From: Clostridiales bacterium
Lineage (GTDB): Bacteria; Bacillota; Clostridia; Christensenellales; Aristaeellaceae
Length of the DNA: 64,000 nucleotides
NCBI GenBank assembly: GCA_004556395.1
Contig: SFHK01000005.1
Coordinates: forward strand, 1-64,000
Reading direction: 5' to 3'
Shown: piece after piece, positions 17,292 to 26,972 of the stretch
Layout: the number at the start of each line of letters is the position of its first letter
Numbering within the stretch: position 1 is the first letter of the stretch
The notes under the pieces: generated by a model
The model's database searches: none
Told to the model about the DNA's origin: nothing
The model's input: only the letters and a program-made list of their open reading frames with translations
Made by a program: the position numbers and the translations under genes

Positions 17292-19004
17292 CTATTCCTG
17301 TATCCCGGTCTCGTTCACCTCGTCCAGCGAACGGCTCAGCAGCGCGACCGCGCGCTTTACCTGCCGAACCGGACAGGAAAACTCCCCGGCAATTTCCTCC
17401 ACATCCGCGGACTCCCCATCCGCGTTCAGATACAGATACGCCAGCGCCGCCGCGCCCACGTCTCCGCGCGCGATGGCCGCGCCGCCGTCCAGCCGCTTCT
17501 TCTGGAACATCAGCCAGTATCCGGCCAGCACGGAAATGGGATAATCTCCCGTTTCCTCCTCCACATACTCGGCGGCGTCGCGCAGCATCTGCCTTGCGCC
17601 TACCGGAAGATCGCGCAGCACGTCCGTTTCGGTGGGCAGCGTCGCCTCCATGTAGTACTCCGGCAGCGGCGTTTCATCCAAAATAGCGGAATCCATGCCA
17701 AGCATCGCGGCCACGCGCACCTCCGCCGGAATATCCGGCCGCCCGATGTACGCGCACGCCATTCGATGCGCTTCGTCATCGTCGATGCGCGACAGAAGGC
17801 ATGCCGCGGTCGCCGAAATCGACGGCGCGGCGGCGGACAGCTGCCATTCCAGCGTCGCGTGGAACGCCTTGTCGTTCCTCCACGCCTGCGCCAGCCCCTC
17901 CTCCTTCAGGATGCGCGGCACCTCGCCCAGATGAAACGCCTGAAAGGCCTGAAGCCGCGCGTCGCATGTCTCATAGCGAAGCGAACAGTCCTCCGGCGTA
18001 AGCGAACCCTCCGCCAGCTTCTGAAGCAGCACCTCCGGCGCCGGATCAGCCGGATCCAGCCGGTGAATGCGCTTCCACCCATTCGCCACCGTCTCCGCGG
18101 GCTTCCCCGCAAGAAACGCCAGACACGACATTTCGTGAAGCATCGCCGGATTGTACGGATGCGCGGCCACCAGCTCGCCCTGCGCTTCGCAGGCTTCGTC
18201 GTACATTTCCAGCCGTTCCAGCGCCGTGACGCGCACGCGCTTTCCCTCGTCGTCCGCGTCCATTTCCCGCGCCCGGCTCATCAGCTCGTGCCCTTCCTCG
18301 CGCATGCCGGACTCATACAGCGCCTGCGCGCAGATGCACACGTCAGGCAGCGCCGCCGAAGGCCCCAGAAGCCGTCCGGCCATAATTGCTTCCCGCCGCG
18401 CGTCCTCCGGCTTGCCATTCAGGTTCAGAACCACCGCATACAGCGCGTGCGCGCTGACCCGCAGCGGATTCAGCCGCACGGCGTGGCCGAACGCCTGCTC
18501 GGACGAGCGCGAATCCCCCAGTGCTTCCAGCTGGCGAATGCCCTCTTCAATCAGCTTCTGTACGCGCCGTTCGCGGCGATCCTCGGCCATCTCCTCCTGA
18601 ATTTCGCTGTTCAGATAGATGCGGTCGAGCATCCGCTCGGCCTCCTCCACGGACTCATGCCCGCCGCTGTGATCCACATATGCGCGCAGCACATTCTCCG
18701 CTTCCTCCTGCCGCCCGCGGGCGTACAGAATCTTGCCGGACAGGAACAGGCATTCCTCCAGCTCCCGCGCTTCGCTCAGAAGCCACATCAGCTGACGACC
18801 CGCCGCCTCATACAGCTCCATCGAAACCAGAATGCGCGCCATATCCAGCCGACAGCGCGCGTCCGTCGGGTCGCTTTCAACGGCCTTTCGAATCAGATTC
18901 AGCGCGTCGGGATAATTCCCGGCGCGCCAGTTCATCAGCGCGCGCTGATGAACAAACCCGCTTTCCTGCTGAAACGAAACCACCTTCGAATCGTATTCGC
19001 CCAT
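17292..19004 (-). CDS. Tetratricopeptide repeat protein
   Basis: A 570-residue soluble protein made mostly of TPR-like helix pairs, for example FVHQRALMNWRAGNYPDAL, AFGHAVRLNPLRVSAHALYA and GYPLWPY-like repeats such as LVAAHPYNPAMLHEMSCLA. No signal peptide or enzyme motif is seen. The last ~100 residues (ALAYLYLNADGE, VRQVKRAVALLSRSL) look like a separate helical domain, possibly a helix-turn-helix. It is in one operon with hslO and the HEAT-like gene; proteostasis is a reasonable theme but not shown. Confidence 0.8.
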   Translation of the reverse strand: MGEYDSKVVSFQQESGFVHQRALMNWRAGNYPDALNLIRKAVESDPTDARCRLDMARILVSMELYEAAGRQLMWLLSEARELEECLFLSGKILYARGRQEEAENVLRAYVDHSGGHESVEEAERMLDRIYLNSEIQEEMAEDRRERRVQKLIEEGIRQLEALGDSRSSEQAFGHAVRLNPLRVSAHALYAVVLNLNGKPEDARREAIMAGRLLGPSAALPDVCICAQALYESGMREEGHELMSRAREMDADDEGKRVRVTALERLEMYDEACEAQGELVAAHPYNPAMLHEMSCLAFLAGKPAETVANGWKRIHRLDPADPAPEVLLQKLAEGSLTPEDCSLRYETCDARLQAFQAFHLGEVPRILKEEGLAQAWRNDKAFHATLEWQLSAAAPSISATAACLLSRIDDDEAHRMACAYIGRPDIPAEVRVAAMLGMDSAILDETPLPEYYMEATLPTETDVLRDLPVGARQMLRDAAEYVEEETGDYPISVLAGYWLMFQKKRLDGGAAIARGDVGAAALAYLYLNADGESADVEEIAGEFSCPVRQVKRAVALLSRSLDEVNETGIQE

Positions 19005-19042
19005 CCGCGCGCCCCCTCTTCTTCAAACTCCATCCGCGTCCG

Positions 19043-19945
19043 TCAGTCCCTGGCCTTGGCCTTTTCCAGAAGCTCGCGCAGCTCCGTCTCGCTGAAATGA
19101 CGGCGCGTGTTGCAGAAATGGCAGTCCACGTCGCAGCCATGCTGCTCCTCGATCATCTCGGTCAGTTCCTTCTCGCCCAGCGAGATCAGCGCCCGCTCCA
19201 CGCGCTCGCGCGTGCAGTCGCAATGATAGCGCAGCGGCAGCCGGTCGAGCACCTCCGGCTCCAGATGGCTCAGAAGCTGCGTGAGCGCGCCGTCCAGATG
19301 GTCGGTTTTGAGTGTGCCCGAAATGTCCATGAACATGCCCGCCGACGTCTCGATGGACTGAATCGCCGCCTCGGAAGCGCCCGGCATCATCTGTATGATC
19401 AGACCGCCCGCCGAAATCACCTCTTCACCGACGAGCACGCCCAGCGACACCAGCGACGGCGTCTGCTCGGACGCGGTGAAATACATGGCGAAGTCCTCGC
19501 CGATTTCGCCGGAGCGCAGGCGCACCTGCCCCACATACGGCTCGCGCATGCGCATGTCCTTCACGACGGTCAGCATGCCGTCCCTGCCGACGGCCGCGCC
19601 CACGTTCAGCTTTTCGCCGTTGCGCGGCGGATCGACCTCGGGATGCGCCACAAGTCCCTTCACGTTGCCGCTGCTGTCGCCCACGGCCAGCACCAGCCCC
19701 AGCGGGCCGCCGCCGTCGATGCGGCAGGTGACCGATTCATTCTCGCCCTTCAGCATCGCGCCCAGCACGGCCGTGGCCGTGAGCGTGCGCCCCAGCGCCG
19801 CCGTCGCCGTGTGCGACAGATGATGCACGCGCCGCGCATGCTCTACCGTATGCGTGCTCTCCACAAGAAACGCGCGCGCCTGTCCGCCCATCAGCGAAAT
19901 GCGCAGAATTCCATCCATATAGCTTACGCCGCCCTGCTCGGTCAT
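19043..19945 (-). CDS. hslO: Redox-regulated chaperone Hsp33
   Basis: A 300-residue cytoplasmic chaperone that is activated under oxidative stress, when its zinc-bound cysteines form disulfides. The zinc site is visible as CDC and CHFC near the C terminus (CXC and CXXC). The N-terminal domain has the family stretch TALGRTLTATAVLGAMLKG and GPLGLVLAVGDSSGNVKG. The start codon overlaps the stop of the methyltransferase gene (ATGA), which indicates translational coupling. Confidence 0.96.
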   Translation of the reverse strand: MTEQGGVSYMDGILRISLMGGQARAFLVESTHTVEHARRVHHLSHTATAALGRTLTATAVLGAMLKGENESVTCRIDGGGPLGLVLAVGDSSGNVKGLVAHPEVDPPRNGEKLNVGAAVGRDGMLTVVKDMRMREPYVGQVRLRSGEIGEDFAMYFTASEQTPSLVSLGVLVGEEVISAGGLIIQMMPGASEAAIQSIETSAGMFMDISGTLKTDHLDGALTQLLSHLEPEVLDRLPLRYHCDCTRERVERALISLGEKELTEMIEEQHGCDVDCHFCNTRRHFSETELRELLEKAKARD

Positions 19946-20706
19946 ATCGTTTCATCCTTCCTGTCTGCTCGCGTCGCCGCGAAATAGCATCTCTGGCCGC
20001 CGGGGCCCTCGCTTTCCCCCTCGTCGCCGCCAAAGACGTGAATATTCTCAAAGCCCGCGTCCGTCAAAAGACGCAGAATCTCCTCCACGCGATGCGCCCG
20101 CTGCACATGCGTTTCCTCAAATTTGCGATACCGCCCGTCCCCCTCGCGCACGAAGAAGGCCAGACGCATCGTCAGAAGCGATGTGCTTTCGTCGTACTCG
20201 TTCTGCCACAGGTAGGTCTCGTTTTCCAGATCCTCCCCATACAGCCCGACGCGCCCCATCTCCCGCAGCTTCCCGGCGTTGGAGATGTCAAACGCCAGCA
20301 CGCCGCCGGGCTTCAGCGCCTCGCGTGCGCACTTCAGAAAGCGCTGAACGCTTTTCTCATCCGTCAGATAGTTCACGCCGTCGCACGCGCACACAATCGC
20401 GTCCACCCTGCGGGGCAGAAGCAGCGCGCGCATGTCCTGCCGAACCAGCCGCACCGGCACTCCCCATGCGCGCACTTTGTCCGAGGCCACGCGAAGCATG
20501 TCCTCGGACAAATCAATCCCGGTAACCTTATATCCTTTTTGCGCCAATCGCACGGCCAGCGGGCCGGTTCCGCAGCCCACGTCGCAGATTTCGCGCGCAC
20601 CCGGACGGAGGTCGAGAATCCGCTTCTCATACCAGTCCGTCCAGGCGTCGTAATCGAAATCATAGGCAAAGCGATCGTAAACCTCCGCAAGGTTCTGATA
20701 GCTCAT
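19942..20706 (-). CDS. Class I SAM-dependent methyltransferase
   Basis: A 254-residue Rossmann-fold methyltransferase. Motif I is CDVGCGTGPLAVRLA (~residues 41-55), followed by VTGIDLSEDML (motif II) and VDAIVCACDGVNYL (motif IV). It resembles YqeM-like enzymes of Firmicutes. The substrate is unknown. ATGA overlaps link it to the genes before and after. Confidence 0.88.
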   Translation of the reverse strand: MSYQNLAEVYDRFAYDFDYDAWTDWYEKRILDLRPGAREICDVGCGTGPLAVRLAQKGYKVTGIDLSEDMLRVASDKVRAWGVPVRLVRQDMRALLLPRRVDAIVCACDGVNYLTDEKSVQRFLKCAREALKPGGVLAFDISNAGKLREMGRVGLYGEDLENETYLWQNEYDESTSLLTMRLAFFVREGDGRYRKFEETHVQRAHRVEEILRLLTDAGFENIHVFGGDEGESEGPGGQRCYFAATRADRKDETI

Positions 20707-22028
20707 CTCGATTTATGCTCCCAGAAGTTCTCCGGCTTCTCCGTCTCCGCGGTCTCCGCCGGCTTGTTCTCTTCCTCGTCGTCCTCGTCGTCGTCCGGAC
20801 GATGCAGACCCTTGCCGACCTCCGCGCCCTCAATGCGCGGGTTCAGATAGCGGTCAAACAGGTCGTTGGCATACGACGCGTACACAAAGCCGGTCAGCGA
20901 GAAGCCGATCAGACCGTACAGCAGCACCAGAATCATCATGCTGATCTGCGGATAGGGCACGAAGAACACCAGCAGCACCGGCACAACCAGCGAGCCCAGC
21001 AGAATCACAAAGGAAATCGGCAGGCGCGCCACAACCATAATGGCGCTGTTGCGGATGAGCTGAGAAAGCTTCATGTCGTAGGTGACCATCATCGGGAAGA
21101 TGACTTCGTTGATCATCCACCACACGATCAGCAGAACGACCATCAGCATCTGCGGAATCACGAAGAACACGCCGCGGCTGCTGGCCATATCGCCGTAAAA
21201 CACATACGCGATGTACGCAAGGAACAGCGAAAGGCCGTTCAGCAGGCCGACCACCAGACCCTGCTTCCAGTTTTCCTTGATGGACGCCTTGTAATCCTGC
21301 CACATGAAGGCATGCTCGTCGCGCGCCCAGTTGCGCAGAATGTACATCTGGCCGGTGGAGCCGATGCCCGCCAGACCCATCATCGGAATCATGACCAGCA
21401 GCAGCATGGAAATATTGGAAAGCAGCGCGCTTCTGCGATAGCTGTTATACTCCTTCCACGTTTCCTGATAGTCGCTCTTCAGCGTCTCCATGAACGCCTC
21501 GTCCGCCGCGTAATCGCGGTATTCCTGCTGCTTGGCGATCTTCGCTTCGAGTTCTTCCTTCTGCTTCGTCAGCTCTTCCACCGTCGCGGGACGCTCGGTT
21601 TCCTCGCCGCCCTCGACTACCGGCGCTTCCTTGACCATGATGGTCTCGCCGGCCTCAATCTTCGCGATTTTGGCGTTCACATCACCAAGCTCATACTCGA
21701 GCTCCGCCGTGTTCTGCGCTTCGTTCTGGATGGCGTTGTACAGGTCGTACTTCTCGATGTACGCCTCGTAGGCCGCCTTCATTTCCGCACCGCCCAGCTT
21801 GTACGCCTCGTCGGTGGCGTACATCGTCAGCGTCTGATAGTTAATGAACAGCCAGATGATCATCGGGAGCAGGAACACGACATGAAGCAGATTCAAGCCG
21901 ACCATCGACGAAAACCGTACCCGCAGCGTGGTAAAAAAAAGCTGCTTGCGCGTCGTCGGCATCTGATCCACCGTGTAATCGCCCTTGCCGGCCTTTCCAT
22001 AAAAGTAGTTGTTCATCAATCCGGCCAT
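20703..22028 (-). CDS. DUF624/YesL-like membrane protein with coiled-coil insertion
   Basis: A 441-residue membrane protein. The N-terminal motif NNYFYGKAGKGDYT, a first membrane helix and five or more later helices match DUF624 (YesL-like) proteins. Between the first and second helix lies a long insertion (~residues 65-195) rich in Glu, Lys and Ala with coiled-coil character (VNAKIAKIEAGETI, ELTKQKEELEAKIAKQQEY). The tail is acidic (DDDEDDEEEN). DUF624 has no firm function. It is first in the operon, with a consensus promoter and GGAGGG six bases before ATG. Confidence 0.8.
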   Translation of the reverse strand: MAGLMNNYFYGKAGKGDYTVDQMPTTRKQLFFTTLRVRFSSMVGLNLLHVVFLLPMIIWLFINYQTLTMYATDEAYKLGGAEMKAAYEAYIEKYDLYNAIQNEAQNTAELEYELGDVNAKIAKIEAGETIMVKEAPVVEGGEETERPATVEELTKQKEELEAKIAKQQEYRDYAADEAFMETLKSDYQETWKEYNSYRRSALLSNISMLLLVMIPMMGLAGIGSTGQMYILRNWARDEHAFMWQDYKASIKENWKQGLVVGLLNGLSLFLAYIAYVFYGDMASSRGVFFVIPQMLMVVLLIVWWMINEVIFPMMVTYDMKLSQLIRNSAIMVVARLPISFVILLGSLVVPVLLVFFVPYPQISMMILVLLYGLIGFSLTGFVYASYANDLFDRYLNPRIEGAEVGKGLHRPDDDEDDEEENKPAETAETEKPENFWEHKSR

Positions 22029-22079
22029 CGTAAACCCTCCGCTCGTCAGTTTCGCGCTTTCCCCGCGCGTACTTGCATC

Positions 22080-22108
22080 ATTATATCATGAAAAACCGCG
22101 CTTGGCAA
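22080..22108 (-). promoter_or_regulatory. Promoter of the DUF624-hslO operon
   Basis: Minus strand TTGCCA (22103-22108), 17-base spacer, TATAAT (22080-22085), about 50 bases before the ATG. Confidence 0.75.
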
Positions 22109-22142
22109 TCGGCCGCACCCTTCTCATTTCGACAAAATTCCT

Positions 22143-22697
22143 TCATTTTTCCCGCGCGTCAAGGCTTTCAATGGTTTTACCATCGGCGAGAGTTTTCAGT
22201 TCGAAGCAGCCCTTATACAGCGTCATATAGGTACGCGCGCTTCCGGCCTTGGGGAGAGAGATAGAGCCGGGGTTTAAGTAGGTGAAATTCTCGTGCGCGC
22301 GCATGGCGGGGATATGCGTATGGCCGCACAGGAGGATGTCGCCCGCGTTCAATGGCGGCGGATTATCCTCATTGGCGTGGTGACCGTGCGTGGCGAAGAT
22401 GGTCACGCCGTCTATGGAAAGGCAGGCGTATTCCGCCATCACCGGGAACGCCAGCACCATCTGATCCACCTCCGCCTCGCAGTTGCCGCGGACGCAGAGC
22501 AGCTGCTCCCTGTGCGCGTTCAGAAGCGCGATGACCGCTTTGGGATTATAGCCGTCCGGCAGGTCGTTGCGCGGCCCATGGTACAGAAGGTCGCCAAGCA
22601 GAAGAATCTTATCCGGCTTTTCATCCGCCACGCGCTCAAAAAGCGTTTCGGCATACAGAATCGAACCGTGAATATCCGACGCAATCAGCAGCTTCAT
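22143..22697 (-). CDS. YfcE-type metallophosphodiesterase
   Basis: A 184-residue metal-dependent phosphodiesterase. Metal ligands are visible in ASDIHGS, LLGDLLYHG, RGNCE, THGHH and CGHTH. The length and motifs match the YfcE/MJ0936 family; the physiological substrate is unknown. The ATG at 22697 is preferred over a GTG eight codons upstream. Its only Shine-Dalgarno-like sequence, GGGGGTG, lies inside the 3' arm of the strong hairpin at 22709-22752, and the T run of that hairpin touches the start codon. Initiation may therefore be controlled by that structure. Confidence 0.9.
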   Translation of the reverse strand: MKLLIASDIHGSILYAETLFERVADEKPDKILLLGDLLYHGPRNDLPDGYNPKAVIALLNAHREQLLCVRGNCEAEVDQMVLAFPVMAEYACLSIDGVTIFATHGHHANEDNPPPLNAGDILLCGHTHIPAMRAHENFTYLNPGSISLPKAGSARTYMTLYKGCFELKTLADGKTIESLDAREK

Positions 22698-22699
22698 AT

Positions 22700-22752
22700 A
22701 AAAAAGCACCCCCGTTTTCACTACGATACGTGTATCGTAATCAAAACGGGGG
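22700..22752 (-). terminator. Terminator of the Spo0A-like gene, with nested palindrome
   Basis: Minus strand: CCCCCGTTTT pairs with AAAACGGGGG (22743-22752 with 22709-22718), and inside lies a perfect palindrome ACGATAC/GTATCGT. Six T follow (22700-22705). It lies 11 bases after the Spo0A-like stop codon and directly before the next gene. Confidence 0.8.
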
Positions 22753-22763
22753 CCGATGTCAAG

Positions 22764-23501
22764 TCAATTCTTCATTGTCTGCACGCAGGCGTGCGCCAAG
22801 CAGGCAATCAGCCGACCGGCCGTGGGACGTCCGTCCGCCAGCGCCGAATCGCTGATCACCGCCGCATAGCTCTGGATGCCGCCGTTCTGCCACGCGGTCT
22901 GAATGGCCGTGCGAATCGCGCGCTCCACGCCCGACGGCGTCGCGCCCAGCCGCAGCGCTACCTCCGGATACAGCCGGCCGGACAGGGCGTGCACATACGA
23001 CGCGTCTTCGATGCACAGCGCGACCGCGGTTTCCAGATAGCGATAGCCCTTCATCGACGGCGCGACGCCGATCCGCCTCAGCACGCCGGCAATCACGTCC
23101 GCCGGGCCGATGGACTCGCTCGCATCCGTCTGCTCCGCAAGCAGGCAGATTCGCTTATACAGCAGATGGCTGTCCGCAGGCTTCAGCATGTAATAGCTCG
23201 CTCCGAGCGCCATCGTCCGTTCCACCAGCGAATCCCGGCAGAAGTTCGACAGCACCAGCATCTTCGGATGCACGCCGCGCATATCGTGAACCGCCTCCAA
23301 TACGCCCAGACCGTCCACATTCTTCAGCGCCAGCCCCGTCATTACTACGTCGGCACGTACATGGGACAATAACGCCAGCAGCTCCGCGCCATCCGCCGTT
23401 GAGCCCACCACGTTAATGCCGTCCATCCGGCGCAGTTCGGAGACATACTTGCCAAGCGTATTTCGATCGCCGTCCGCGACTACGAGATTGACATGTTTCA
23501 T
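22764..23501 (-). CDS. Spo0A-like regulator without phosphoacceptor Asp
   Basis: A 245-residue protein with the Spo0A arrangement: receiver (~1-120) and Spo0A-type DNA-binding domain (~140-245). The C-terminal signature is clear (IGVAPSMKGYRYLETAV; PSGVERAIRTAIQTAWQ). In the receiver, Asp 56 of Spo0A corresponds to Gly 56 (DVVMTGLALKNVDG), and the acidic pair is DGD instead of DD, while the Lys of LKPAD is kept. Phosphorylation at the usual site is therefore impossible. It may be a phosphorylation-independent paralogue or a decoy. It is transcribed alone from its own promoter and ends at a terminator. No other sporulation genes occur in the window. Confidence 0.88.
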   Translation of the reverse strand: MKHVNLVVADGDRNTLGKYVSELRRMDGINVVGSTADGAELLALLSHVRADVVMTGLALKNVDGLGVLEAVHDMRGVHPKMLVLSNFCRDSLVERTMALGASYYMLKPADSHLLYKRICLLAEQTDASESIGPADVIAGVLRRIGVAPSMKGYRYLETAVALCIEDASYVHALSGRLYPEVALRLGATPSGVERAIRTAIQTAWQNGGIQSYAAVISDSALADGRPTAGRLIACLAHACVQTMKN

Positions 23502-23536
23502 CCGCGATTCACCTTCCCCGATTTCTCACGGGTACT

Positions 23537-23565
23537 ATTATATACGTTTCTATTACAAAAGTAAA
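23537..23565 (-). promoter_or_regulatory. Promoter of the Spo0A-like gene
   Basis: Minus strand TTTACT (23560-23565), 17-base spacer, TATAAT (23537-23542), about 36 bases before the ATG. Confidence 0.6.
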
Positions 23566-23682
23566 TACTTTTGCGTCGATTTTCCGCTAATAATCTACAC
23601 TTATGGTAACTTTTTGTACAATCTTTTTTCACCTCTCCGGCAGAAGCGCCAAACCGCCACCTGAAATCAAATAAATGCACAC

Positions 23683-23712
23683 AAAAGCGGCGGAGGACGC
23701 ATCCCCCGCCGC
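23683..23712 (-). terminator. Terminator of the VOR / BCAA operon
   Basis: Minus strand GCGGCGG pairs with CCGCCGC, followed by TTTT. It lies 9 bases after the stop of the gamma subunit gene. Confidence 0.75.
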
Positions 23713-23720
23713 AGGGCTTC

Positions 23721-24254
23721 TTACAGCTCGTAGCCCATCGCAATGGCCTTCCTATTCAATTCCACAAGGTTCTGCCGCTTGGCGGAAACGACCTTCTGGA
23801 TGGTGCGGTCGATCGTGTCGTGCGGGAACAGGCCACTTTCCCTGAGCATCTTGCCCATCACGATCATGTTCGCCAGCGTGGACATGCCTGCTTCGTCGGC
23901 CAGCTTCGTCGCCGGAACGCCGAACGCCTTCACATCCGTGCGCTTTACCGCGCGCTCGATCAGCGAGGAATCGTAGAAGATCATGCCGCCGGGCACAACC
24001 GCGTCCTCAAAGCGATCCAGCGACGGCAGGTTCATGGCGATCAGAATATCGGGATGCGGAACCAGCGGGCTGCCAATCGCGGTATCGGAGATGATCACCG
24101 AGCAGCTGGCCGTGCCGCCGCGCATTTCGGGGCCGTAGGAGGGCAGCCACGTGACCTCCTTGTTTTCCAGCAGTCCCTCATAGGCGAGGAATTTTCCGGT
24201 GAACAGCACGCCCTGCCCGCCGAACCCGGAAATCAGAATGTTCGTCGTCTTCAT
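23721..24254 (-). CDS. 2-oxoacid:ferredoxin oxidoreductase, gamma subunit (VOR type)
   Basis: A 177-residue gamma subunit. It carries the family opening ISGFGGQGVLFTGKFLA and the segment TWLPSYGPEMRGGTASC. With the alpha, beta and delta subunits it forms a complex that interconverts a 2-oxoacid plus CoA and acyl-CoA plus CO2, with ferredoxin as electron carrier. Start overlaps the beta subunit stop (ATGA). It is the last gene of the Leu T-box operon. Confidence 0.92.
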   Translation of the reverse strand: MKTTNILISGFGGQGVLFTGKFLAYEGLLENKEVTWLPSYGPEMRGGTASCSVIISDTAIGSPLVPHPDILIAMNLPSLDRFEDAVVPGGMIFYDSSLIERAVKRTDVKAFGVPATKLADEAGMSTLANMIVMGKMLRESGLFPHDTIDRTIQKVVSAKRQNLVELNRKAIAMGYEL

Positions 24255-24999
24255 TTTCCGGCCTCCTCGGCATATTTATCTTTGTAAACGCCCAGCGGAT
24301 AGTAGGGAATCATGTTCTCCTCCAGCCACTTGAGCGCCTTGTCCGGCGTAAGCCCCCAGTTGGTCGGGCAGGTGGAAAGCACCTCGATCAGCGAGAAGCC
24401 CTTGCCCTCCATCTGATAGTGGAACGCCTTCTGAATGGCGCGCTTCGCGTTGCGCACGTTCTTCACGTCATTCACCGCCACGCGTTCCAGATACGTCGCG
24501 CCGGTCACGTTGCTCAGAAGTTCGCACACGCGCAGCGGATAGCCGACCGACTCGACCTTGCGGCCGTAGGGCGAGGTCTGCGTGACCTGCCCGGGCAGCG
24601 TCGTGGGCGCCATCTGTCCGCCGGTCATGCCGTAAATGGCGTTGTTGACGAAGATGATGGTGATGTTCTCGCCGCGCGCCGCGGAATGCACGGTCTCAGC
24701 GGTGCCGATGGCGGCCAGATCGCCGTCTCCCTGATAGGTGAACACGATGTTGTCCGGGTTGGCGCGCTTTACGCCCGTCGCGACAGCCGGCGCGCGGCCG
24801 TGCGCCGCCTCGACCATGTCGCAGTTAAAATAGTTATACGCAAATACCGAGCAGCCGACCGGCGCGATGCCGATGGTGCGGCCCTCGATGCCCAGCTCGT
24901 CAATGGCCTCGGCGACCAGACGATGGATAATGCCGTGCGTGCAGCCGGGACAATAGTGCAGCTTCACGTCCGCCAGCGCTTTCGGTCTTTCAAATACGA

Positions 25000-25003
<4 letters not shown>
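24251..25003 (-). CDS. 2-oxoacid:ferredoxin oxidoreductase, beta subunit (TPP)
   Basis: A 250-residue thiamine pyrophosphate subunit. Visible are YCPGCTHGIIHRLVAEA (cysteine pair near the cofactor), TYQGDGDLAAIGTAE (the GDG part of the TPP-Mg motif) and NNAIYGMTGGQMAPTT. The short form without extra domains is typical of four-subunit VOR/KOR enzymes. ATGA overlaps join it to the alpha and gamma genes. Confidence 0.93.
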
Positions 25004-26070
<1,067 letters not shown>

Positions 26071-26079
26071 GAATCCACC

Positions 26080-26286
26080 CTACCTTTCCACCGTAATCAC
26101 GCAGTCCGGGCACATAATGGCGCAGGAAGCGCAGCCTACGCACTTGTCCATCTCGTCCACCTTGGCGGGATGGTGTCCCAGCGCGTTGAGCTTTTCCTCG
26201 TCCAGCTTGACGATTTTCCTCGGACATGCGTTCACGCACAGTCCGCAGCCCTTGCACCGTTCTTCACGGAACGTTACTTTTGCCAT
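26080..26286 (-). CDS. 2-oxoacid:ferredoxin oxidoreductase, ferredoxin-like delta subunit
   Basis: A 68-residue protein with two [4Fe-4S] motifs: CKGCGLCVNACP and CVGCASCAIMCP. It is the electron-transfer subunit that precedes alpha, beta and gamma in VOR-type enzymes. GGGAGGAGG lies upstream of the ATG. Confidence 0.95.
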   Translation of the reverse strand: MAKVTFREERCKGCGLCVNACPRKIVKLDEEKLNALGHHPAKVDEMDKCVGCASCAIMCPDCVITVER

Positions 26287-26306
26287 GGTTTGCCTCCTCC
26301 CAATCG

Positions 26307-26972
26307 TTAAAAGATCGCCCAGTCCGTTCTGAAACGCAGACGAACAGGGATCAGGTTGTCGATGTCTGAAAGCGCGCCCGCCAGATCCTCCCGCGCACAG
26401 GTTCCCACAATGGGCAGTCCCGCGCGTTCGGAAAGCCGTCGCGCCCGTTCGAGCGCCGCGCGTATGTCCGCCGCCGTCGTTTCCGCGCCGAGGTTGGAAT
26501 TGTTCAGGATTCCGGTAAACCGAAGCCCGGACGCGGCCTCCACCTCGCGCATAACGCCCAGCGCCGCCTCCGCCGTCTGCGTAAGCGGACGGTAGAAGTT
26601 CACGACGAAGCGCATGTCGTAATTGTTTTCCTCCCGAAGCGCCGGAGAAAGCCGTCCCAGCGCCAGCGCGCCGCGATCGTCGCCGCCCACGTCCACCACG
26701 GCGTGATACGCCCGGTCGTCCGTCACGCGGTACATCTCCGGCGGCAGCGCGGGTACGTCCACATTGCTGTTGGCATATGGCGACACGATGATCTCCACCC
26801 CGGCGCGATCGAGCTCGTCCTCGCTGTCACGGGTGCGGAAATACGGGTTCACGATGTCCAGATCGGCAATCAGCGTCTTCTGCCCGGCGCGCGCCAGCTC
26901 AAGCGCGTAATTCACCGCCAGATTCGTCTTTCCGCTCCCGTAGTGTCCGGCAAACAGCGTCACGCGCTTCAT
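26307..26972 (-). CDS. MinD/ParA-like P-loop ATPase
   Basis: A 221-residue SIMIBI-class ATPase. The Walker A is GHYGSGKTNLAVNYALEL, without the early signature Lys of classical ParA/MinD (KGGxGKT). LIADLDIVNPYFRTRD and VVDVGGDD are further switch segments. The ATG overlaps the ilvE stop (ATGA), with GGAG eight bases upstream; a longer frame exists, but the overlap and ribosome site decide. Its position between ilvE and the VOR subunits suggests assembly or maintenance of the oxidoreductase, perhaps cofactor insertion; this is inference. Confidence 0.85.
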   Translation of the reverse strand: MKRVTLFAGHYGSGKTNLAVNYALELARAGQKTLIADLDIVNPYFRTRDSEDELDRAGVEIIVSPYANSNVDVPALPPEMYRVTDDRAYHAVVDVGGDDRGALALGRLSPALREENNYDMRFVVNFYRPLTQTAEAALGVMREVEAASGLRFTGILNNSNLGAETTAADIRAALERARRLSERAGLPIVGTCAREDLAGALSDIDNLIPVRLRFRTDWAIF

